Numbered from the stretch's first letter, positions 7,841 through 17,242 are shown. The stretch is DNA of 47,116 nucleotides from an uncultured Porphyromonas sp. (GCA_900539765.1 UQDF01000009.1:1-47116), one strand, 5' to 3'. The notes: generated by a model not told the origin, from the sequence alone. Made by a program: numbers and translations.

Positions 7841-9889
7841 TTACCAGACCACGACACGCTCCTCAGGAGCAATGTACATGGGGTCACCAGGCTGGACGTT
7901 GAATGCCTCATAGAAGGCATCGACGTTCTTCAGTGCCTGATTGACACGATAGATGCCCAAGCTGTGTGGGTCGATCTTGGTCAGACGAACCTCCTCCTCG
8001 GGAGTGATGTTTTGTCCCCATACACGAGCGTAACCGATGAAGAAGCGCTGTGCTGGTGTGAAGCCGTCAATCTTCTCGACCGTCTTGCCCTCGAGCTGCT
8101 TCTGGAGTGCTAGGTAAGAGACTAGGAGACCGCCCTGGTCAGCGATATTCTCACCGAGCGTTAGGTGACCATCAGCGTTGAGGTTGTCATTGATCTTGAT
8201 CTGGCTGAACTGCTGAGCGAGACGCTCCGTAGAGTTCTTGAAGTTCTTCTTGTCAGCATCGGTCCACCAGTTGTTCATATTACCGACAGCGTCAAAGGCA
8301 CTACCCTGGTCATCAAATCCGTGCGTCATCTCATGACCGATGACCACACCGATAGCACCGTAGTTGACAGCGTCATCAGCGTTGATGTTGAAGAAAGGAG
8401 GCTGTAGGATACCAGCTGGGAAGCAGATCTCATTCGTCGTAGGCATGTAGTAAGCGTTGACGTCCTGAGGATTCATAAGCCAGCGAGAGCGATCGACTGG
8501 CTGACCCAGCTCAGACATATTGAAGTCGTGCTCGAACTGGATAGCGCAGCGGAGGTTCTCCACAAAGCTATTGTCCTCAGAGATGTTGAGCTTAGAGTAG
8601 TCCTTCCACTTGTCAGGGTAACCGATCTTGACGGTGAAGTTAGAGAGCTTCTCGATAGCCTTCTGCTTCGTATCACCAGACATCCACTCGAGCTGAGAGA
8701 TACGATCCTTGAGCGCAGCCTGTAGGTTGCTGATCATCGTCTCCATACGCTCCTTAGCCTCTGCGGGGAAGTACTTCTTAACATAGACCTCTCCAAGTGC
8801 CTCACCAAGCGTGCCATTGAGGAGGTTGACAGCACGACGCCAGCGTGGGTGCATCTCCTTGACACCTGAGAGTGTGGTGGAGTAGAAGTCGAAGCTAGCC
8901 TGTACAAAGTCGTCCGAGAGATAGCTAGCATAGCCGTCGATGGTCTGTGCTAGGAGGTAATCCTTGAGTGCCTGTAGGTCTGCCGTGGGGAACCACTTAC
9001 TAAACTTCTTGAAGAAGTCTAGCTGACCACCATTCCAAGACTCTAGATTCTGAAGGTTACGACCCTCGATGTAGCGAGCCCAGTCGAAGCCAGGGTTGTC
9101 AGCGACAAACTGCTTGACCTCGACCTTGTTGAAGTTGTGCTCTACATCACGCAGCTCCGTCTGCGAGTAGCACATATCAGCGAGTACGTTGCTGATGGCG
9201 ATATTGTTCTTCGCAATGCGCTGCGCATCCTCGGCAGAGTAGCCAGCGAGCTGAGCGATGCGCTCGATGTACTGGTTGTAGGCCTTGATGATCTCCGCAT
9301 TCTTTGGATCTGTGTAGTACTCCTTGTTGCCCAGAGCCAGACCAGTCTGATTGAGGTTGAAGATATTCATATCGCTATTCTCAGCATCGGCCATAACGTA
9401 TGTGCCGAAGAAAGTAGCATCCCCCTTGTTGTCCTGCTGAGCTGCGAAGTCTACGAGCGCCTCCTTAGAGTCGATTGCCTCGATAGCCTTTAATTCGTCT
9501 AGGATAGGCTGAGCGCCTAGCTCGTTGCGCTTGACACTGTCGATAGCCTGCTTGTATAGTACAGAGACGCGATACTCATTGGTACCAGCCTTGTAGCTGC
9601 CCTGAGCTAGCTCATCGACGATGCCGTGGATCTGCTCGAGCGAGCGGTCACGTAGCACGTCGAAGGTGCCGAAGCGACTGTAAGCCGGCTTCAGTGGATT
9701 AGCCTTGATCCAGCCACCATTGACATAGTGGTAGAAGTCATCCTGTGGACGCACGAGGGTGTCCATATCAGCTAGATTGATAGCTGGGATGATCTCCTCA
9801 TTGGTTTGAGTCTCCTGCTTCTTATTACAAGCAGAGAACGTAATAGATGCTGCGCATAGAGCAGCAACTAGTAGCTTGCGATTGTTCAT
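7841..9889 (-). CDS. pepO: M13-family (neprilysin-like) zinc metallopeptidase, lipoprotein
   Basis: This 682-residue protein has a lipoprotein signal (AASITFSAC, cysteine at residue 21) and so is likely anchored in the cell envelope. The M13 signature is complete: the substrate-binding NAYYMPTTNEICFPAG, the zinc motif HEMTH at residues 519-523, and ENIADQGG, whose glutamate is the third zinc ligand. The length matches PepO/neprilysin-type endopeptidases, which cut short peptides. In Porphyromonas, PepO-like enzymes belong to the peptide-scavenging apparatus, which fits an asaccharolytic lifestyle (inference). It is followed by a strong terminator and preceded by a 50-nt gap from the nucleotidyltransferase gene. 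Confidence 0.92.
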   Translation of the reverse strand: MNNRKLLVAALCAASITFSACNKKQETQTNEEIIPAINLADMDTLVRPQDDFYHYVNGGWIKANPLKPAYSRFGTFDVLRDRSLEQIHGIVDELAQGSYKAGTNEYRVSVLYKQAIDSVKRNELGAQPILDELKAIEAIDSKEALVDFAAQQDNKGDATFFGTYVMADAENSDMNIFNLNQTGLALGNKEYYTDPKNAEIIKAYNQYIERIAQLAGYSAEDAQRIAKNNIAISNVLADMCYSQTELRDVEHNFNKVEVKQFVADNPGFDWARYIEGRNLQNLESWNGGQLDFFKKFSKWFPTADLQALKDYLLAQTIDGYASYLSDDFVQASFDFYSTTLSGVKEMHPRWRRAVNLLNGTLGEALGEVYVKKYFPAEAKERMETMISNLQAALKDRISQLEWMSGDTKQKAIEKLSNFTVKIGYPDKWKDYSKLNISEDNSFVENLRCAIQFEHDFNMSELGQPVDRSRWLMNPQDVNAYYMPTTNEICFPAGILQPPFFNINADDAVNYGAIGVVIGHEMTHGFDDQGSAFDAVGNMNNWWTDADKKNFKNSTERLAQQFSQIKINDNLNADGHLTLGENIADQGGLLVSYLALQKQLEGKTVEKIDGFTPAQRFFIGYARVWGQNITPEEEVRLTKIDPHSLGIYRVNQALKNVDAFYEAFNVQPGDPMYIAPEERVVVW

Positions 9890-9939
9890 ATTCGATTGTT
9901 CGATTTCAAAAATGATTCATAAGTTGAGAGAGAGCCTAT

Positions 9940-10845
9940 CTAAAGCAAAGGAGACGGGTAGACACCCGCGTCGGTCAACTTCGCCAGATGCTCTATGACC
10001 ATATCACGATCAGAGGCATAGGTAGCGCCAAACCAGCGTGCATCGGTGCTCAAGACCTGTACCTGTGCTAATCCCTGACGGATCAGCGTGTCGACAACTG
10101 TCGGGATAAAGAACTCCGACGTAGGCTCATTGATATGCTCCCTAAGGAAGTCCACAAAGAGTCTCTCCGAGTGCTCCAGGTAGTCCGGCGTAAAGCCCCA
10201 GAGGTTCATCGATACGAGTGTGCCACGAGCTATGGATAGCTTCTTGCCGTCATGCATACTGACTATCTCGTGACTCTCATTCTCGTGGATATTCTTATGC
10301 TCTGTGATGTGCATCAGATAGCCCTCGGGCGAAGCCTTACATACGCCCCGGCTCACACTACCCTCAGCAGTGAGTGTACTCTCGATGTCGTAAGCGACCA
10401 TACAGTAGGCACCACGGCTATCAGCGGGTAGCCCAGAGAGGTAGTCACTCATCGTCTGAAAAGCCTCACGACCATAGAAGTCGTCAGCATTGATCACTGC
10501 AAAAGGGCCATCGATCTCAGGAGCAGCCATCATGAGCGCATGATTAGTACCCCATGGCTTGGTGCGCTCAGCAGGCGCGGTAAAGTCTTCGGGCAGAGAG
10601 TCTATCTCCTGATAGACGACCGCCGTGTCGATAGCGTTTTGGTACTTCTGTAGCACCTGCTCTTTGAATTGCTCTGCAAAAGCGTGACGTATGACAAAGA
10701 CCACCTTGCCAAAGCCGGCTCGGATCGCATCAAAGACGGAGTAGTCCATAATACTCTCGCCCGCCGGGCCCAACTTGTCTAGCTGCTTGAGTCCGCCATA
10801 GCGACTGCCCATGCCAGCAGCCATAATGACTAGTGTAGGTTTCAT
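9940..10845 (-). CDS. Nucleotidyltransferase-family protein
   Basis: This 301-residue protein opens with the nucleotidyltransferase signature MAAGMGSRYGGLKQLDKLGPAGESIMDYS. It contains the glycine-rich, basic NTP-binding loop (AAGMGSRYGG-K). FAVINADDFYG near residue 120 supplies the metal-binding Asp pair. It resembles enzymes that transfer a nucleoside monophosphate to a sugar phosphate (NDP-sugar pyrophosphorylases), but the C-terminus has no left-handed beta-helix acyltransferase repeats, so it is not a full GlmU. The sugar is not identifiable. It sits 67 nt after luxS on the same strand and may share its transcript. Confidence 0.8.
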   Translation of the reverse strand: MKPTLVIMAAGMGSRYGGLKQLDKLGPAGESIMDYSVFDAIRAGFGKVVFVIRHAFAEQFKEQVLQKYQNAIDTAVVYQEIDSLPEDFTAPAERTKPWGTNHALMMAAPEIDGPFAVINADDFYGREAFQTMSDYLSGLPADSRGAYCMVAYDIESTLTAEGSVSRGVCKASPEGYLMHITEHKNIHENESHEIVSMHDGKKLSIARGTLVSMNLWGFTPDYLEHSERLFVDFLREHINEPTSEFFIPTVVDTLIRQGLAQVQVLSTDARWFGATYASDRDMVIEHLAKLTDAGVYPSPLL

Positions 10846-10912
10846 TCGATCGTTACTTGTTAAGTGTGTGTAGGGAGCGCCACTCTATGAGAAGAGCATA
10901 CTCCTTTTTCTA

Positions 10913-11392
10913 TTATTGAGGATAGTGTGTATTTGATTCGTCTAGATGCTCTAGCACCTCCTCTAGATATCGTCGTGACTCCTCACGAGCCAGCTCTAGG
11001 TTGTGTAGCTTGTAGTTGCCACAGTCACGAGGCGCCACGCCAGGCACGGCACCCTCATAGTGCGCTACAAAGTCAAAGGCACGACGGAGCAGGTCTGCTA
11101 TATCAAGCGGATTAAGGTCTCCTACCATAATTAGGTAGTTGCCCGTCAAGCACCCCATCGGTCCCCAGTAGATGATACGATTGCCCCACTCGGGATCGTT
11201 ACGCAGATAGGTCGCTACGAGATGCTCTATCGTATGCAGCGCACTCAAGTCGAGCACAGGCTCACGATTAGGAGCCTTCATACGTATGTCGAAGGTGGTC
11301 ACTACCCGATCGCCCACGAGGTCACGACGAGAGACATAGACACCACGCTTGAGACGCTCGTGATCTATGGTAAAGCTTGGGATATCCTTCAT
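10913..11392 (-). CDS. luxS: S-ribosylhomocysteine lyase (AI-2 synthase)
   Basis: This 159-residue protein is the usual LuxS length. It carries the zinc-binding HTIEH at residues 53-57, the catalytic cysteine in GPMGC (C81), and the third metal ligand in RDCGNYKLH (C124). It cleaves S-ribosylhomocysteine to homocysteine and DPD, the precursor of autoinducer-2, and so recycles the by-products of SAM-dependent methylation. It starts 18 nt after the pepE stop, so the two are probably co-transcribed. The many SAM-dependent enzymes farther along the window are not linked to it by operon structure. Confidence 0.95.
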   Translation of the reverse strand: MKDIPSFTIDHERLKRGVYVSRRDLVGDRVVTTFDIRMKAPNREPVLDLSALHTIEHLVATYLRNDPEWGNRIIYWGPMGCLTGNYLIMVGDLNPLDIADLLRRAFDFVAHYEGAVPGVAPRDCGNYKLHNLELAREESRRYLEEVLEHLDESNTHYPQ

Positions 11393-11410
11393 TACTTCAG
11401 GCTACATAAG

Positions 11411-12133
11411 TTACTTTTTCTCGCTATACTCGAGAACGCCAGGCTCTATCTCTAGTGGGTTATCGTAGAAGGTGGGATAGTTAAAGAGCCGAGCTGGACG
11501 CTCACCCCACAGCGTGATCTTGTCGCCTGTGATGTGAAGCATACTTCCCTCTCGCAGACCTAGCACGTCGCAGTTAGGATTGTACTTGACAAACTCACGG
11601 ATACGCTGCTCGCGCGTCTCACCGCCATGTCCCTCAGGATGCGCATCGAGGTAGTGCGGATTGATCTGGAAGGAGATCAGCCCCAGCGCCTGCGTCGTAT
11701 CGGGATAGCAGATAGGCATATCGTTTGTCGTCATGATCGTCGGGCAGGCGAGGTTAGAGCCAGCACTCCAGCCCACGTAGGGGATGCCGTCCTCGAGGAC
11801 GCGCTCGCGGATCAGCTTCATGGCGCCCATATCTTGTAGTTGCTTGAGGAGTGCCCATGTATTGCCACCACCCACCATAATAGCCTGAGCAGAGGCGATA
11901 GCTTGTAGTGGCTTCTCGTAGGTGTGTAGTCCTGTCACATTAACTCCGTAGCCACCGAGTGCATTATTAACCTTGGCCACATACTCATCCCAGCTATAGG
12001 TGATAGCGGCATAAGGGACAAAGAGTACATCCTGAGCCACTGGACCTAGGAAGCGACCGATCTCCTCGGCAGCATAGCCCAGATAGGGTTGCCCCTGAGA
12101 CGCGGAGTTGGATATCAGTAAGAGTTTCTTCAT
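11411..12133 (-). CDS. pepE: Dipeptidase E (peptidase S51)
   Basis: This 240-residue protein starts MKKLLLISNS. The nucleophile elbow VGWSAGSN places the serine at residue 123. Asp138 (TTNDMP) and His160 (INPHYLD) are at the same spacing as Ser120/Asp135/His157 of E. coli PepE. The enzyme is a cytoplasmic serine peptidase that cleaves dipeptides with N-terminal aspartate, fitting peptide catabolism. The frame stays open upstream to 12190, but that would pass through the promoter, so 12133 is the start. It is the first gene of a probable pepE-luxS(-nucleotidyltransferase) operon. Confidence 0.9.
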   Translation of the reverse strand: MKKLLLISNSASQGQPYLGYAAEEIGRFLGPVAQDVLFVPYAAITYSWDEYVAKVNNALGGYGVNVTGLHTYEKPLQAIASAQAIMVGGGNTWALLKQLQDMGAMKLIRERVLEDGIPYVGWSAGSNLACPTIMTTNDMPICYPDTTQALGLISFQINPHYLDAHPEGHGGETREQRIREFVKYNPNCDVLGLREGSMLHITGDKITLWGERPARLFNYPTFYDNPLEIEPGVLEYSEKK

Positions 12134-12166
12134 GTCTATACCAGATTGGTTGAGATAATCTAGTCG

Positions 12167-12174
12167 CAAAGGTA
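12167..12174 (-). promoter_or_regulatory. -7 box for the pepE-luxS operon
   Basis: On the minus strand the sequence is TACCTTTG, a consensus Bacteroidetes -7 box. Initiation would be near 12160, 27 nt before the pepE start codon. The -33 region is weak. Confidence 0.6.
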
Positions 12175-12262
12175 CAAAATAGAAACACACGGCTCCACAT
12201 TATAATGGTTAGAGATTAAAAGTTAGAGAAGGTGCCTATCATCGGACGCACTGCGAGGAGGA

Positions 12263-12295
12263 TTTATCACCTTTTGCAGAAAAGTCGTACCTTCG
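12263..12295 (+). promoter_or_regulatory. Promoter of the topoisomerase IV subunit A operon
   Basis: A TTTA at 12263-12266 is followed after 21 nt by TACCTTCG at 12288-12295, a one-base variant of the TAnnTTTG box. The start codon at 12318 lies 22 nt beyond it. Confidence 0.5.
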
Positions 12296-12317
12296 TAACG
12301 GCACCAACCGAACTGAT

Positions 12318-14945
12318 ATGGATCAAGACAATCGCGATATAGAGCAAGAGCACGAGAAGGAGGAGACCACTCCTACAGATATAGAAGTTGCATCGACCAG
12401 CACCGACCCGAGTGACGAGAGCTACGTGGCTCCCGAAGAGGAGGAGGGCGAGGGACGCCTGCATACCCTCGGCGGGATGTACCGCCACTGGTTCCTCGAC
12501 TACGCATCGTACGTAATCCTCGAGCGTGCCGTGCCTCACATTGAGGACGGACTCAAGCCAGTGCAGCGTCGTGTGCTCTACACGATGCACCTGATGGAAA
12601 ACGGCACCCTCCACAAGGTTGCCAAGATCGTCGGTGCTACGATGGCATACCACCCACACGGTGACGCCTCGATCAATGATGCTTTGGTACAGCTCGGTCA
12701 GAAAGGCTATCTCATCGACACACAGGGTAACTGGGGTAACATACTCACAGGCGATGAGGCGGCCGCTGGGCGATACATCGAGGCTAAGCTCTCCAATTTT
12801 GCCCTCGAGATACTCTTTGGCGACAAGATCACCCCCTGGATGAAGAGCTACGACGGCAAGTCGCGCGAGCCAGTTTACCTGCCCGCCCGCTTCCCACTAT
12901 TGCTAGCGCAAGGTGCCGAGGGCATCGCCGTGGGTCTCTCCTGCAAGATCCTCCCGCACAATCCCAAGGAGCTTATTGAGGCTGCCTGCGCTTATCTGCG
13001 TGGAGAGCCTTTTACCCTCTACCCAGACTTCTCCACGGGAGGTATCATCGATGTAGATCGTTACAACGATGGCAAGCGGGGCGGACAGGTCAAGAGCCGC
13101 GCACGCATCGAGCGTATCGAGGATCGTGTGCTGAGTGTGCGTGACCTGCCCTTTGGCAAGACCACCTCGACGCTCATTGACTCAATCCTAAAGGCTAATG
13201 ATAAGGGACTAATCAAGATCAAGCGCATAGACGATATGACCGCCGAGACGGCCGACATACGCATCTACCTGCCTGTAGGTGTCTCGGCCGATAAGACGAT
13301 CGACGGACTCTACGCCTTCACCGATTGCGAGGTCTCTATCTCGCCCAATGCGTGTGTCATCGAGGACGATAGGCCACGCTTCCTCGGTGTGAGCGACCTG
13401 CTACGTCACTCGGTAGAGCATACACGAGGATTGCTAGAGGAGGATCTGCGCTTACAGCTCCACGACCGTCAGGAGGAGTATATGGGCGCTTCGCTAGAGC
13501 GAATCTTCATCGAGCATCGTATCTATAAGTTACGCACCTTTGAGGAGGCTCCTGACCAGCAGACAGCTCTAGATGTGATCCGCAAGGCTCTAGAGCCTAT
13601 CGTGGGCGACTCCCTGTTGCGACCCATCACGGACGATGACTTAGCGCGTCTCCTAGAGATCAAGATGGCACGGATTCTCAAGTTTAACCTAGAGAAAAAC
13701 GAGCAGCTCATCCTGCGCCTCACCGAGGAGATGGCGCAGATACAGCACCACCTAGACCACCTCACCGACTACACGATACACTACTACAGCTCGCTCCTAG
13801 AGGAGTATGGCGCTGGCTGGGAGCGACGCACTCAGATCGGACACTTCGGGACGATCGAGGCTACGAAGGTGGTCGAGGAGAACCTCAAGCTCTATATAGA
13901 TCGCAAGATGGGCTTCGCTGGGACGGGTATCAAGGGCGGAGAGTATGTGTGCGACTGTAGCGAGATAGACGACATGATCGTCTTCTTCCGCGATGGAACC
14001 TATATGGTCACCAAGATCGAGGAGAAGAAGTTTCTCGGCAAGGAGCGTGTCCTACATATTAATAAGTATGTGCGAGGAGACAAGCGCACGATCTACAATG
14101 CGATCTATCTAGATGGCAAGACGAAGACTTCGTTTATCAAGCGCTTTCACGTATCGTCTAGCGTGCGTGACCGTGAGTACGACTTGACTATGGGCACGCC
14201 TGGTAGCAAAGTACTCTACTTCTCTGCCAATCCCAACGGAGAGGCGGAGAGTGTGACGATCAAGCTGCTCCGTGGAGGCACCTCGCGACGCATCCTCTTC
14301 TTTGACAAAGACTTTGCAGACATTGCTATCAAGGGACGCACCGCCAAGGGCAACATTGTGACGCGCGCTCCGATCGAGCGTATCTCACTTAAGGAGCAAG
14401 GTGGCTCAACGCTCGGAGGACGCAAGGTGTGGTTTGACCCAGATGTAAACCGCATCAACTACGACAACCAGGGAGACTACCTAGGCGAGTTTGAGTCTAG
14501 CGACCGAATCCTCGTCATTCTCCCTTCGGAGCAGGTCTATACGACCGACTTTGGCGAGAGCAACCACTTCTCTGAGTCTCCCAAGATCATCGAAAAGTAC
14601 GACCCCGACAAGGTCTGGAGCGTCATCTACACCACACCCGAGGGAGTTACCTACATCAAGCGTGTCTCCATGCCCGATAGGAAGAAGCCACAAGCTATCG
14701 TCGAGCCTGAGGAGCAGCTACTAGCTCTCACCGATGAAGCTGAGGCGCAGTTTACCCTGATCACGAAGCCGCAAGGACGCAAGAAGGCTGCGACGATAGA
14801 GATATCTGTGTCTGAGTACGATCCGCTCAAGAAAATCTCCGCACGTGGCAAGCGACTGACCGCACTGCCCATCGACAGCTTTGAGGAAGTGGAGCCCGTA
14901 GCTGACGAGACGGAGGAAGAGGCAGAAGAGCTAACCAACGAATGA
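12318..14945 (+). CDS. parC: DNA topoisomerase IV subunit A
   Basis: This 875-residue type IIA topoisomerase breakage-reunion subunit has an unusual acidic, low-complexity N-terminus (residues 1-50). It is followed by the winged-helix region LDYASYVILERAVPHIEDGLKPVQRRVLY. The catalytic tyrosine is in AAAGRYIEAKLS at about residue 154. The quinolone-determining segment contains YHPHGDASINDALV. A coiled coil follows, then a C-terminal beta-pinwheel-like region with degenerate repeats and no clear GyrA box. The absence of a GyrA box and the similarity to Bacteroidetes DNA gyrase/topoisomerase IV subunit A favour ParC over GyrA. Decatenation of daughter chromosomes is its role. Its stop codon overlaps the start of the next gene (ATGA). 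Confidence 0.85.
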   Translation: MDQDNRDIEQEHEKEETTPTDIEVASTSTDPSDESYVAPEEEEGEGRLHTLGGMYRHWFLDYASYVILERAVPHIEDGLKPVQRRVLYTMHLMENGTLHKVAKIVGATMAYHPHGDASINDALVQLGQKGYLIDTQGNWGNILTGDEAAAGRYIEAKLSNFALEILFGDKITPWMKSYDGKSREPVYLPARFPLLLAQGAEGIAVGLSCKILPHNPKELIEAACAYLRGEPFTLYPDFSTGGIIDVDRYNDGKRGGQVKSRARIERIEDRVLSVRDLPFGKTTSTLIDSILKANDKGLIKIKRIDDMTAETADIRIYLPVGVSADKTIDGLYAFTDCEVSISPNACVIEDDRPRFLGVSDLLRHSVEHTRGLLEEDLRLQLHDRQEEYMGASLERIFIEHRIYKLRTFEEAPDQQTALDVIRKALEPIVGDSLLRPITDDDLARLLEIKMARILKFNLEKNEQLILRLTEEMAQIQHHLDHLTDYTIHYYSSLLEEYGAGWERRTQIGHFGTIEATKVVEENLKLYIDRKMGFAGTGIKGGEYVCDCSEIDDMIVFFRDGTYMVTKIEEKKFLGKERVLHINKYVRGDKRTIYNAIYLDGKTKTSFIKRFHVSSSVRDREYDLTMGTPGSKVLYFSANPNGEAESVTIKLLRGGTSRRILFFDKDFADIAIKGRTAKGNIVTRAPIERISLKEQGGSTLGGRKVWFDPDVNRINYDNQGDYLGEFESSDRILVILPSEQVYTTDFGESNHFSESPKIIEKYDPDKVWSVIYTTPEGVTYIKRVSMPDRKKPQAIVEPEEQLLALTDEAEAQFTLITKPQGRKKAATIEISVSEYDPLKKISARGKRLTALPIDSFEEVEPVADETEEEAEELTNE

Positions 14946-15898
14946 GCCAAGTGACACACTCTATGAGACAACGATTACGACACCTCCTTCTACTGCTTTG
15001 CGTGGGGCTATCACTGATGGGTACGAACCGCTCGCTCTCTGCTCAGGAGGCAGATACGACTACCACAACGACGACTACCACCACAACAACAACTACTACT
15101 ACCACGACAGCCACTACACCCTACCGATTGCTCTACCTATCGCATGAGTTTCGCTTCGGGTGGAACACATTATATAATGAGTACCTCTCGCCGCTCTACT
15201 ACCGTGGTCACTCGCTGAGCTACCGACTCTCCTCAGAGGCTCCACTCACACAGGCTCACCCTGAGTGGCTCCTCTTGCAAAGCACACAGATCACTGGTGG
15301 GCAGCTGCTCAACCCCGCACGCACTGGAGCTACCAGTCACCTTGCTTTCGACACGAAGTGGAGCTTCGTACATCAGTGGCGTCTGCCCTTTGGGATGGTC
15401 GTTGGCATAGGCCCTGGAGTTATGGTCGAGGGGGCGACCTCCTATAACGGGCGCAACCAAAACAACCCGGCCGATCAGCAACTCAATGGAGACCTGACGG
15501 CACAAGCTTTGGCAGCTTACCGCCTTCGCATCGGGTGGTTCGTCGCAGACCTGCGTCTGCAGATGACCTCAGCACTGGTCGGTCTAGGCTTCGCACCATA
15601 TTATAATGAATCTTATCTGCAGGCTTACTACTACGACAAGATCATCAACCACTTCGCCCTGCACACCTTCGGTCGACGGCATTACTACCAGGTAGGCATG
15701 GCGCTAGACATACCTATATGGCGCATTATGACCCTGCGTATGACCTACGACTACACCAACTCGGCAAGACGTATCCACTCCATCTATCGAGGCTCCTCGG
15801 GACACTATCTAGGAGTCGGTCTGGCCACTTACCTTCGCCCCTTCAGAGGGTATCAAGAGGTGCACAATGCAAACCACACGACTGCCATCAGCTTATGA
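14942..15898 (+). CDS. Exported beta-rich protein with poly-threonine tract (DUF3316-like)
   Basis: This 318-residue protein begins with a signal peptide (LLLLLCVGLSLMG, cleavage likely near SLSAQE at 31-36). Then comes an uninterrupted run of 18 threonines at residues 39-56, encoded by mixed ACA/ACC/ACG/ACT codons. The rest alternates aromatic and polar residues in amphipathic strands (FAFDTKW-, AAYRLRIGWFVADLRLQM-, HYYQVGMALDIPIW-) and resembles a small outer-membrane barrel; DUF3316 is my best family guess. Function unknown. It is translationally coupled on both sides: ATGA overlaps with parC upstream and with the S41 lipoprotein downstream. The threonine tract probably acts as a flexible, possibly glycosylatable linker. 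Confidence 0.65.
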   Translation: MSQVTHSMRQRLRHLLLLLCVGLSLMGTNRSLSAQEADTTTTTTTTTTTTTTTTTTATTPYRLLYLSHEFRFGWNTLYNEYLSPLYYRGHSLSYRLSSEAPLTQAHPEWLLLQSTQITGGQLLNPARTGATSHLAFDTKWSFVHQWRLPFGMVVGIGPGVMVEGATSYNGRNQNNPADQQLNGDLTAQALAAYRLRIGWFVADLRLQMTSALVGLGFAPYYNESYLQAYYYDKIINHFALHTFGRRHYYQVGMALDIPIWRIMTLRMTYDYTNSARRIHSIYRGSSGHYLGVGLATYLRPFRGYQEVHNANHTTAISL

Positions 15899-16950
15899 AT
15901 CTAACGAAACTACATAGCGGGCTTGTCACCCTGCTACTCCTACCATTGCTGATTGCCTGCACACAAGAGCCTGAGGAGCAGCTGTACACGAGGGACTATC
16001 AGACCAACTTCACCGCACTCTGGACCATACTAGACGAGGGGTACTGCTTCTTTGACGATAAGCTCCCAGCCGCAGGCGATACCACTTGGAGCGACCTCAA
16101 GGAGATCTACACACCTCTGGTACAGCAATGCCAGTCGGAGGACGAGTTCTTCGACCTGATGGTAGAGCTGATGTGTCACCTCAAGGATGGACATGTCAAC
16201 CTCTTCGCCCCCTTTGATGTAGGAGGGTGGGATATTCGCAAAGGAGCTAGATACTGTCTAGATAGTCGCATACGCAACCTTTATCTGCAGCCTCATGTGC
16301 GTCGTGCTGGATCGATCTACTATACACCGATCACCTACAATGGACATGCAGCTGACTCGATCGGCTATATGGTGATCCCCTCTTTCTCCTCGTCTATCTC
16401 CTTGACGCATCTACACGCTGTCTTCACAAGACTGGCGCACTGTCGAGGCCTGATCATCGATATGCGTGACAATGGTGGTGGACTGCTGACCAATGCGGAT
16501 CGTCTGGCTAGCGTCTTGATCCCCTCCGATACGGTCGTCGGCTATATGAGCACCAAGACCGGTCCTGGCCACCAAGACTTCGGGCCACTCAAAGCGATCC
16601 GACTCTCTCGTGCTCCCATCAGCTGGCAGCGCCCTACTGTGATCCTCGTGGATCGTGGCACCTACAGCGCAGCTAACTCACTCGTGGCTTATGTCAAGGG
16701 GACGACCCGCCACGTCCTTTTTATGGGGGATCGTACGGGTGGTGGCGGTGGTCTACCTCGTAGTAGCGAACTGCCCAACGGCTGGTGGCTACGCTACTCC
16801 TCCTCTCGTATGTACGACGCCCAGCGGCACGGTATCGAGGCAGGCATCGAGCCACACATCATCCAGGAGCAGACCGACGAGGCGACAGCGCAGCAGCAAG
16901 ACGCCCTCATCGAGCGCGCTATCACGATACTTCTCGCAGCAACGAAGTAA
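15895..16950 (+). CDS. S41-family peptidase, lipoprotein
   Basis: This 351-residue protein starts at the ATG that overlaps the previous stop codon (ATGA). A lipoprotein signal, LLLLPLLIAC, places the lipidated cysteine at about residue 20. The catalytic domain has LIIDMRDNGGG at about residue 190, and VDRGTYSAANSLVAYVKG, where the serine after TY is the expected nucleophile. Next comes DRTGGGGGLPRSSELPNGWWL, the substrate-groove strand of S41 enzymes. It probably degrades or processes proteins in the periplasm or at the surface. The frame is open farther upstream, but that section overlaps the preceding gene and has no signal peptide. Confidence 0.82.
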   Translation: MNLTKLHSGLVTLLLLPLLIACTQEPEEQLYTRDYQTNFTALWTILDEGYCFFDDKLPAAGDTTWSDLKEIYTPLVQQCQSEDEFFDLMVELMCHLKDGHVNLFAPFDVGGWDIRKGARYCLDSRIRNLYLQPHVRRAGSIYYTPITYNGHAADSIGYMVIPSFSSSISLTHLHAVFTRLAHCRGLIIDMRDNGGGLLTNADRLASVLIPSDTVVGYMSTKTGPGHQDFGPLKAIRLSRAPISWQRPTVILVDRGTYSAANSLVAYVKGTTRHVLFMGDRTGGGGGLPRSSELPNGWWLRYSSSRMYDAQRHGIEAGIEPHIIQEQTDEATAQQQDALIERAITILLAATK

Positions 16951-16976
16951 CCCACCGCACACATCTGGAGACTGTT

Positions 16977-16992
16977 GACTGTTGCAACAGTC
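16977..16992. repeat. Perfect 16-nt palindrome
   Basis: GACTGTTGCAACAGTC is its own reverse complement. It lies between the S41 stop and the tRNA terminator. It could be a regulator-binding site or an additional 3' hairpin; nothing else supports a role. Confidence 0.4.
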
Positions 16993-17011
16993 ATATCAGA
17001 CCTATACACGC

Positions 17012-17045
17012 AAAAAGAGCCTTCCCTCTCGGGAGGCTCTTTTTG
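17012..17045. terminator. Bidirectional terminator between the S41 gene and tRNA-Arg
   Basis: AAAAAGAGCC at 17012-17021 pairs with GGCTCTTTTT ending at 17044. Additional G/C pairs extend the stem around a short CTCTC loop. T-runs lie on both strands, so it can end both the forward peptidase transcript and the reverse tRNA transcript that finishes one base away. Confidence 0.85.
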
Positions 17046-17119
17046 TGACCGCGGCAGGATTCAAACCTGCAACCTTTTGATCCGTAGTCAAATGCTCTAT
17101 TCAGTTGAGCTACGCGGCC
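17046..17119 (-). tRNA. tRNA-Arg (anticodon ACG)
   Basis: On the minus strand a 74-nt cloverleaf is visible. The acceptor GGCCGCG pairs with CGCGGTC (one G-T pair), with discriminator A. The D-arm has AGCTCAACTGAATAGAGC. The anticodon stem TTTGA/TCAAA holds loop CTACGGA, so the anticodon is ACG (read as ICG, arginine CGN). The T-arm contains GCAGGTTTGAATCCTGC. CCA is not encoded, as is usual in this phylum. It has its own promoter and terminator. Confidence 0.95.
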
Positions 17120-17211
17120 GATGAAAACTAAACCCTCAAAAAACGACAAACGAAAGAGGTGAAACAGACGATCGCTCACAAGAGTGAAGCGTTCCTCCCC
17201 GTTTGCAGATG

Positions 17212-17242
17212 CAAAGGTACAACAAATTTCGGAACCTGCAAA
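17212..17242 (-). promoter_or_regulatory. Consensus promoter of tRNA-Arg
   Basis: On the minus strand TTTG (17239-17242), a 19-nt spacer and TACCTTTG (17212-17219) form a perfect Bacteroidetes -33/-7 promoter. It implies a leader of about 85 nt before the mature tRNA. Confidence 0.8.
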
